A stretch of 64,000 nt of DNA from Euphorbia lathyris (Eukaryota; Streptophyta; Magnoliopsida; Malpighiales; Euphorbiaceae). Below the pieces are notes generated by a model, which did not search any database, was not told the DNA's origin, and saw only the letters and a program-made list of their open reading frames with translations. The DNA is taken from positions 6,277,001 to 6,341,000 of the forward strand of contig NC_088916.1 in the NCBI RefSeq assembly GCF_963576675.1. Direction: 5' to 3'. The position numbers and the translations under genes were made by a program. Shown here in pieces: positions 56,685 to 64,000 of the stretch (position 1 is its first letter; each line of letters opens with the position of its first letter).

Positions 56685-58139
56685 TGTTGAAACACCTTTC
56701 CACATGATTTTGATTTGACAAAATTATTTAAGTTAATCCATGATTAAGAGGCAATTAAATTTAAGTGCTTTGATTTAATTATACTAATATGTTTGTTCAA
56801 TGGTGAGTATAAGTATAAATGAAAACAGAATCAAAAAGTAAGACAGGACGAAGTCAGCATGAGAACACAGCATAAGCTGAGTGGAGTGCAACTCAGCATA
56901 ATAGAAGAAAAGCCATCTTCAGAACAAACATTTAAAGATGAAGCTGACCAAAGAAGATGAGTGAAACGCAAGTCCTTCTCTAAACTAAAGCTTGCAGACA
57001 AAGATGACCACGGAAGTTGAGTAAGAGTAACTCAGAAACAAAGAACAAAAGCAACGTCAATAAAGTCAAGTTGGGTGTTCGTCAGGACAGCATGAATGAT
57101 CCGTTTGCTAGAAGACAAGATCCGACAACTGTCTGCACCAATAATAGAAACCTTAGAATTACGCACAGAGTCAATTTCGAGATGCATGGGTCAACTGTCC
57201 GTTAGCTAAAAGACGAACTGGCACTAGAAGACACACCTGTGGGAAGAAGACAAGTCTGACGCCTGTGGAATTCAGACGACAGGATTGGCCTGCAAATCTG
57301 AAGTTGACCAGAACAATGTCGTAAGAAAGAGCCGTTTGAATCCAACGGATAATTCCGGATTCAAATGATTGTGCCTTCAGATTTCAACTATAAAAGGACA
57401 AGTTCATGTTTGGATCCTTAGCCGATTTTTCCAAGAAAAATACAAGAGAAAAAGAGAAAAGATACAAAGCACATTCAAACAAGAAAAAGATCTTACACCA
57501 AACTTCCATTTCTGTGTAAAAGCTAGATTGATTTTGTAATCATCTAAAGTGTTCTTCATCTAGAAAGAACAAGTTTGTATCAATTGTAAAATTGAGAGAG
57601 TGGTGCTGAGTACTCGGTTTTAAGTACTCAGTAGTAGAGAAATCTAGGTGTTCGGTTATAGCAGGAGTTGAGTAGACGAATAGAGGAAGGTACTCTTGCA
57701 TATTCAACTGCCTTGTAAACTGTTTGTGCTCTACCTTTAAAGAGCTCAGTATTGGATTGAAAAATCCCGGAGGGACTCTGGGGACTGGACGTTGGCGGAG
57801 AGGCCGAACCAGGATAAGTCGTGTTGAGTAATTTCTAACTCTCTCTCAATATATCTATATATGTGTTGTCTGATTAAATTTCTCAGGATATAAATTGTAA
57901 AAGCTGACACTGAGTAATCTTGGTGCTGAGTTGGAAGCTGATCTCAAGTGTTAATTCTCAATTCACAAGTAAAATAGTTCTAGTCAGCATCTGACTAAAG
58001 CTGTCTTACATTTCTCGGCAGTGCTGACCTAAACTAAGATAAGTAACTTAAAGAATTAATTAAGTCAGCATTATTTAGCGAAAAAGTTACATTAGTTCCT
58101 AACCTCCCCCCCCTTGGAACTAATCACATGGGACCAACA
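56685..58139 (+). repeat. B2 3' LTR (1455 bp)
   Basis: TGTTGAAACACC to GGGACCAACA; TATA box at 57389-57395. The short open frame at 57017-57205 is incidental. Confidence 0.95.
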
Positions 58140-58290
58140 GATTGAAGGCATTGGAAGAGTTTATAAAGCTCTAGAATGATGTTGTCAAAACACTTGTTGA
58201 TGTGAAGTTCGTTCCTAGTGCTAAGCCAACATAATTTCGTTTAGTGAATTGGCTTCTCATGAGTATAAGTATGTTGGTAAGTAACCAAGT
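58140..58290 (+). pseudogene. Copia C protease-region remnant, right part
   Basis: In shifting frames the text reads KIEGIGRVYKALE, then DVVKTLVDVKFVPSAK, then ELASHEYKYVG. This is the Tork-type protease-downstream block usually written GIG.V.IK..DG.V..L.DV..VP.LK.NLISL. It continues the left part that ends at 46009, which proves that B2 was inserted into C. Homology ends near 58290. Confidence 0.7.
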
Positions 58291-59754
58291 ATTATGTCCA
58301 TATGGACGATATTATAAATTCAAATATACGTAATCACAATATCTAAGAGTTCACGTAACTTAACAAAGACTTTGGGTATAAAACCAAGATTAGAGTTATT
58401 TAAACAAATTTAAGTAAATGTGGAAGGGGAATGATTAATTGGAAGAACACACACGTTAAACATGTAAAATTAGGCAAGCACTGTGTGAGTCAAAATCTAG
58501 ATAACTGGGTTTCATTTCACTTAAGGGCTTGGTTATGTCTCTTCAATAATGTTTTCTCATGTTTATCTCTAAATCGTAGGAAAAACTAATTAACACAATC
58601 ATACCCAAATCTCTTTGCAATATTCTTATAATTAAAGGCATTAAGTCTAGATATTCCTCTTAAACGTTCTTACGCCGTAAGAGGAAACCAACAATATTAA
58701 GCATTGAAATATCTTTCTAATACTTAAACATGCATTCCTTACCTCTTTCAAATATATAATCATGTTAATGTATGTATCTAGATTTATAACATGATTAATA
58801 AGACTTGTTTGCGATCAAAACTTCATATTAAGCAAGTAAGGAAAAACACATAGAAACGTTATCGATTATCCAGAACTAATCACAGAGTTGTTGCCCTCTT
58901 TCTTTACTTAGCCCATGCTTAAGGAACTACTCACTCATGGTTTTATCAACTAAACCCATGGATGAGCATTCCTGAAACTCCATAAAGGAAACATGCAATG
59001 TAAGTAATGATGAACGAAAAAGAACTTTTTTATAATAAAAACATAAAAAGCCCAAAGATATATGCAGTAATACCCAATGTACGAATTTATACCCTCCAAA
59101 AAAGAGTGCCCTAACGGAAAGGGTAGTCGATCGATATATCCAAAATGTTACTATTCATCTATTCTATTACAACTTTACCACAAAAAAGAAAAGGCTAGAA
59201 TCCATTTTTTTCTTCCCTTCATACTATTGTCACAGGTGTGAGACGTGCGTGTCTGGCTAATCTCAGAGATGTCTTTTTATTTTGATAATTTGCTATTTCC
59301 GCTTTTTAAATATCACCTAATAAAAAAGGAAAACAATTAGGATTGGAATGGACATTTAACGTGTAATTTTTTCATGAATTTAGTCTTAATTAGGAGGTTT
59401 TTTTATAGTTTTCCCGATTTCTCGGTTTGAGACTTGTCAAACATCATTTAAAATGGATTTTTTTCCAATTAAAGTGTTTTACGTATACTAGGACTCGAAT
59501 AATTAGGAGGTTTTTTATAAGTATAAAATAAATAATGATATTTCTCTTGTTTTTTAAGAATGTTTTTCTTCTTGTAAAAAAAATGTTGGGTTGGTGTGGT
59601 ACATCTAATTGCCACGTACCCCTTTCACTCTATCAATGGGCCGAAACTTTCTACATGGACAGAAAAGACCAAGACAATCAACTTAGCTATCCAATCTCAA
59701 TTTTGTTTGGTTTCAATCAAATTATGTTCATGGTTAGGTAAACTGAACTCAAGT
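58291..59754. other. No gene seen; possible minus-strand LTR fragment
   Basis: No coding signal. Around 58860-59000 the minus strand carries phrases such as ATCCATGGGTTTAGTTGATA and ATGAGTGAGTAG, which recall plant Ty3-gypsy or LARD LTRs. No boundaries were found. Confidence 0.4.
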
Positions 59755-59925
59755 TAGGGGCGGATACTGAGAGGGGTCCGGGTCCCACTGGAACTATCAT
59801 GACCACGACGAGTAGTTTCGGCTTTCCTGTCTCTATAAAATTTGAGGATGTGGTAGTTTTCGGGGCCCCTATCTGTAAGAAATTTAGACCGGATACTGAA
59901 TTAGCACTCCAAAATTGGTCCAGAT
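59755..59925. mobile_element. hAT-like left end fragment (tentative)
   Basis: TAGGGGCGGATACTGAGAGG and the GGTCCGGGTCCC motif resemble the outer ends of GGGCGGA-type hAT elements. No partner with a matching duplication was found. Confidence 0.35.
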
Positions 59926-60130
59926 CCTGTTAGGCGTTTTCTAAATCCAAAATTTTAATTTTCTTGGTCTGTTAGGCCCTTTCTAAATCAAAAATTGTAA
60001 ATTTTTTTGGCCTGTTAGGCCCTTCTTAAATCCAAATTTCTAAATATTTTGACCTGTTATAAGCCTTTTTTAAATCCAAGTTTCTAAATCTTTTTGGCCT
60101 ATTAGGTCCTCCCTAAATCCGATTTTTTCT
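59926..60130. repeat. 42-45-bp minisatellite, five diverged units
   Basis: Unit consensus CCTGTTAGGCCCTTTCTAAA followed by TCCAAATTTCTAAAT and a T-run, starting near 59926, 59968, 60011, 60053 and 60098. Non-coding. Confidence 0.85.
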
Positions 60131-61776
60131 ATTAGACACAATTATTTTTACATGTTAAAAATATTAAATATAATGTAGTTTAATTTTGAGAAGTTTTGCA
60201 TTGGTACTTAAGTAATTAGTTCTCGAATCAGATTATATAGCACATATATATACGAAAAAGATTTGAACAAGTTCGATTTAGCAAAAAATATATATTTTTA
60301 CACACCACGTTTAAAATCGGTTTATTTAGAAACTGAACCGAACCGAGTAGAATTGATAATCGAATATTATTAAATCAAAAGAATTTAGTTCGATTTGATT
60401 ACCAACTGAAAAATTGAAATATATAAATGTTTAATGTAAAAGTTTAAAATTATAAACTTTTATAAAAAAAAATGTATTTATTTATAATAAAATTGAATTT
60501 TAACATTGATTTGGCATTTTTAACATCAATTACATTTATATATACACTTCCATTTACTGAACAGAAAATATAATATTATAATTTTTTATTTATATATAAC
60601 TTTTGTTTCGATTTCAGTTAAACGATTATTTTTACGGGATAACCGAATATCGATTACCAATCTAAACTCTTAATTCTGAGAGTGAAAATAGATAGACTAA
60701 ACTAAAAAAATTCAATTCAGTATCAATTTAGTCATCAGTTACCAGTGATTTTACTGATCTTTAATAAAAAAGTAGAGATCAAGGTAAATATGGCTTACTT
60801 GAGCTTTTGATTTATGTGCTTTTATTTGTATTTGCTTCTGGTTAGTTGAGTTGAGGTTTAACTGAAATTTTACTCAAGTTGATACATGATCCGTCCTGAC
60901 AATTTAGGAGTTCTAGACAAAATAAACAATAAGGTCCCTTTAATATAAAATTTAATAATTAAATTGTAAAGGTTTTGTAGGCGTTTCAATTTTTTTTTAT
61001 CAATGGGTTTTCATAAAGAATTAGGCCCTACTGTATGATTTTATCACTATCTATATTAAAAAAAATTAACTTTCATATATATATATATGGGTTCACTTTT
61101 AATGGGTATTACTACTTTATCATCATCTATGGAGACTATTTAATAGCCATTGGATCAAGATTCAAAGGTCTAGATTTAAGTTTATATATTAATATTAAGT
61201 TTGACCTTTTCAAACTTGTAAAATGGTTACACGATGACATTGCAGTCATTTGATTATTTAATTAAATAATTAAAAAACTAATATTGGAAATTCATTCTAG
61301 GCTGGTTGCAATTCCAATGATACTCCAATAATCGGATTTTTATTAAGAAACTAATAAAGTAGTATTGCAAATTCATTTCCAAAGGCCTGATGGGAGTTTT
61401 AGACAGAATTTTTATTCCTGGAATTTCTCATAATTGGATTTTGTGGAGTTTGTGCCTTTTCTGCAAATAAACAAAATGGCTTAAAGTCTAAATTCGAGCA
61501 TGATCAATAACTTAAAATTCAATTGAGTGCCTAATTTTCTAAAATTATCAATCGAATTTCCAACTAATATTAAAATTGTCAATTGATTCCACAACACCAT
61601 TAATGCTTCCACATAGCAGTCCCATAAAAGATGATACTATCTGCAATTGCTTTTTAAAAAGTACTAATTATTAAGAAAAATTTAATTTCTATTTTTAGGA
61701 CATGGGCTCATATATTCATAAATAACAATGGTGGTTGAAATTTCCTTCCAAATTGAGGTGAGGTAATTAATTTCTT
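60131..61776. other. No gene seen
   Basis: AT-rich DNA. Near 60330-60420 and 60610-60660 the text AACCGAACCGAG and ATAACCGAATATCG recalls a common plant foldback repeat, but arms could not be delimited. Confidence 0.45.
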
Positions 61777-62313
61777 GGAAAAAGTGCAAAAATACCTAAT
61801 CTAGTGAGGAGCAATTTTACTTCCAACGTTTAAAATTGTGCAATTCTATCTCCAATATTGGTAGTCAAAAGCAATTTTACCCCTAACGTTATTAAGTTTG
61901 GTCAATTTAAAAAATAATTCATCAAAATTTCTTCTCGGTCATGAATCTTGTCGTCTACAATTCAAATTTGAGCCATTTTTATCACTAATAGTAACAGATC
62001 ATAAACATATGATTAGATATGAAAATAATTAAAAATATATTGTTTATTGTATGAGTTGGACAAAAAAAATTCAAAATATTTCAACGAATTTATAAATATT
62101 AATTTCCAATTCAATTATTAAATCATATGAATATTTTTAACGAATTGATATGCAATTAGTGCAAAATAAAAAACAAAATATATGTGTTTTATAATAATGT
62201 CTAAAATTGATCCAACTTGATAATATTATAGGTAAAATTGCTCTTAGCTGCCAACATTGGGGATATAATTGCTCCTAACGATAAACATTAAGGATATTTT
62301 TACATCTTATCCC
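61777..62313. mobile_element. MULE-type MITE, 537 bp, diverged relative of 41386-41966
   Basis: It shares the internal layout of 41386-41966: GCAAAAATAC near the end, repeated AGCAATTTTACCCCTAACGT-type motifs and the centre (TCATGAATCTTGTCGTCTAC). Flanking nonamers TAATTTCTT (61768-61776) and TAATTTCTG (62314-62322) match at 8 of 9 positions. It is more decayed, hence older. Confidence 0.8.
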
Positions 62314-62322
62314 TAATTTCTG

Positions 62323-63639
62323 TGAATTTGTACAAATTATTCAGGTTCATGGCTATGGTTTCTGATTCCTCTGCTTTGTAATTGTTTATTGGGGTGGAAC
62401 AGTGCTGGTTATTGAAAGTCTTATCATCTTTCTTTCTTAAATTGGTTGTTTAAAAAAAATTCAGTTGATAATGATTAGAGATTTTTATGGATTTTTTTTA
62501 TCAAATCATTAAAAAAATATAATTTATTTAGAGTAAATCCTTTTAACTTTAAGTAAATTTTATATTTGTACATTTTTTCTGACCTAATTAAGTCAATAAA
62601 GTAATATATTTTTTAAACAAAATCCATACACCAATTATTAAATTGTTAGATACTTTAAAATTGATTACAACTATAATTAAATTGGAATGTTTGCTAATTA
62701 TTTTTAAATATCAAATTTTAATCATTTTTATTGAATTATTTAATTCTATATTTTATTTTATATATCTACAATTTATGTAAAGTTTTATTTTGATAAAAAA
62801 ATCATTAACATAATGAAAAATTGAGTTTTACGTAAAATTCTTTCAACTTTAAGTAAACTTTCTATTTTTAGACATAAGTGAAAAATATAAGTTCAATTTA
62901 TAAATCTTTAGGATTGTAAGCTCAATTTGTAAATCATTAGGTTTTTTTATTTCTTTAAATTTTATTTTATTTATAAACAATTATTTAGCTTATGATCCAT
63001 GTAATGCATATATTTTGATGTCACGTTAATGACAGTAAAAAAATGCGCATTAAATACTATTCCATCCATGCAATTAATTTATATCCTCACACAATCTTAA
63101 AGAAAGAATGAAATATAAAAATTTAAATCCCTAATCCAAAAGAAATGTATTTTTCATTCGGATTTCAACCCTAATCCTAAAACGTAACATAATGTAATGT
63201 AATAAAAATAAACTCAATTTATAAACGAATTAACTTGTTGGAACTCTAATAGAAGATGAACTCTACAAGAAAGAGAAAAGGAATTAATTGTTTTTTTTTT
63301 GTTGGAAATAAAAAAATAATGAAATAAAAAACTTAAACCGGTGATTAACTTGCTATTGCAAGTTACTAAATTGACACTTTTATCAAGAATACCCATGGAT
63401 GGATAATATCCATTGAGAAATCATCCATATATATATATAACTAATTTCTTAAAATTATACAACTTTTATCTTTTTATTTAAAAATTAAGTTTTTTTTTTA
63501 ATCTCGAAAGTGTAAAAATTGATTTAGGAAAAAAAATAGTACACAAAAGTTAAGAAGATATCTTAAAATATTGAAATTATACTACAAAAATACCAACATA
63601 AACAAAGTTAAGGGACTATCAAATACCGAACCAATATGA
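62323..63639. other. No gene seen
   Basis: Very AT-rich. A ~30-bp sentence (AACTTTAAGTAAA followed by TTTTATATTTGTA or similar) occurs near 62548 and 62848. No coding frame or RNA gene is evident. Confidence 0.5.
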
Positions 63640-63702
63640 CTCAAGGCTGAAGTGAGAGACCGGAGGGTCGGAGCCCTCGAGCCCCAGACTGGGTCCGCCT
63701 CT
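63640..63702. mobile_element. hAT-like right end fragment
   Basis: GACCGGAGGGTCGGAGCCC and terminal GGGTCCGCCTCTG match the right end of the element at 14558-15463 (CCGGAGGGTCGGAAGGCCC ... GGCTCCGCCCCTG). No left end with a matching octamer was found. Confidence 0.5.
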
Positions 63703-63977
63703 GATTAGACGTTACCTTTACTTTTTCCATAAATGTAATTTCATTTTCAAGCTTTGATTTCATGGAGAAAGCTATTCTCTCCTTCAATTCAATGCAATTC
63801 AGTTTAATCACAAACTTATGAGTTTTCTACATTAGATCCAAGGAAGCAACTCCAAAAATCAAGATACAAGTTTGTTAAACATACAGTCGGAACACTAAAA
63901 ACTTTCATGACGAATGAACTTGCCGGCAGCCTTCAATTTTTCTGGTGATTTTCCATTAAGCAAGCTCTTTATCAGCC

Positions 63978-64000
63978 CAGGGCCGGCCCTGGGTGCTCCG
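63978..64000 (+). mobile_element. Possible transposon start cut by the window edge
   Basis: CAGGGCCGGCCCTGGG is a GC-rich palindrome of the kind that opens several plant DNA transposons. Only its first bases lie in the window. Confidence 0.3.

Larger units (their letters stand above)
46010..58139 (+). mobile_element. Complete Sirevirus-type Copia element B2, 12.13 kb
   Basis: 5' LTR 46010-47474 and 3' LTR 56685-58139, with TG...CA ends. The primer site is TGGTATCAGAGCC and the polypurine tract AAAATGGGGGAGTT. Flanking pentamers are GATTA (46005-46009) and GATTG (58140-58144), a target duplication with one mismatch. Gag and pol share one frame, and a ~1,040-codon env-like ORF follows. Large size, ~1.46-kb LTRs, the Met-tRNA primer site and a third ORF after pol identify the Sirevirus lineage of Copia. 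Internal stops make it non-autonomous now. It lies inside the protease region of Copia C. Confidence 0.95.

Noticed and set aside
59755..63702. A single ~3.9-kb hAT element between the GGGCGGA-type ends
   Set aside because: Flanking octamers (ACTCAAGT and ATTAGACG) do not match, and the two termini differ.
1..64000. CRISPR arrays, bacterial operons or ribosomal RNA genes
   Set aside because: None of the tandem repeats has regular spacers, the genes show plant introns and plant transposon families, and no rRNA sequence was recognised.

Overview
This window is plant nuclear DNA, most likely from a eudicot. It is AT-rich and intron-bearing, and almost all of it is layered transposable elements. 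I see no intact single-copy host gene. The only host-type features are a slightly aberrant tRNA-Gly(GCC) gene at 1374-1445 (minus) and a captured fragment resembling the N-terminus of a JMJ14/15/16/18-type histone demethylase at 33208-33558 (minus).

Layout. 1-4950 is AT-rich DNA with the tRNA, a 346-bp MULE-type MITE, a GC-rich terminal-inverted-repeat element and a 725-bp tandem duplication. 4958-14115 is a Tork/Tnt1-like Copia element (A), bounded by a perfect TTTAT duplication, with a 5'-truncated Sirevirus-type Copia element (B1) inside it. 14116-15496 holds DNA-transposon ends and foldback sequence. 15497-26093 is a tandem array of about 3.93-kb units (two full, one partial) built from a decayed hAT transposon plus LTR-like sequence; the middle unit is a recombinant of its neighbours. 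26324-32689 is a complete 6.37-kb Mutator-like element (MULE) with about 204-bp TIRs, a perfect 9-bp duplication, a mudrA-type transposase gene (minus) and a GRF-zinc-finger/coiled-coil/transmembrane gene (plus). It sits inside a Ty3-gypsy RNase H relic that is itself joined to the hAT relic. 33061-42560 carries the demethylase fragment, a CACTA-like end, more hAT relic, a tandem-repeat block, a solo LTR, a SINE-like tRNA-type promoter, a nonautonomous hAT element and two MULE-type MITEs. 42560-44640 is an L1-type LINE relic containing a 5'-truncated Au-like SINE. 44701-58290 is a second decayed Tork-like Copia element (C), with a complete 12.1-kb Sirevirus (B2) inserted in its protease region. 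58290-64000 is mostly gene-free AT-rich DNA with one further MITE and transposon ends.

How the parts work together. B2 has all the parts of a Sirevirus: LTR with TATA box, Met-tRNA primer site, gag with zinc knuckles, protease-integrase-RT-RNase H in one reading frame, a long env-like third ORF, a polypurine tract and LTR. Stop codons disable it, and most of those that can be compared with the sibling copy are C-to-T or G-to-A changes. The MULE carries promoters in its own TIRs that drive both genes inward. Its transposase is broken by a 7-bp deletion in a coding minisatellite and an in-frame TGA in the last exon. All calls come from reading the sequence; no database search was run.
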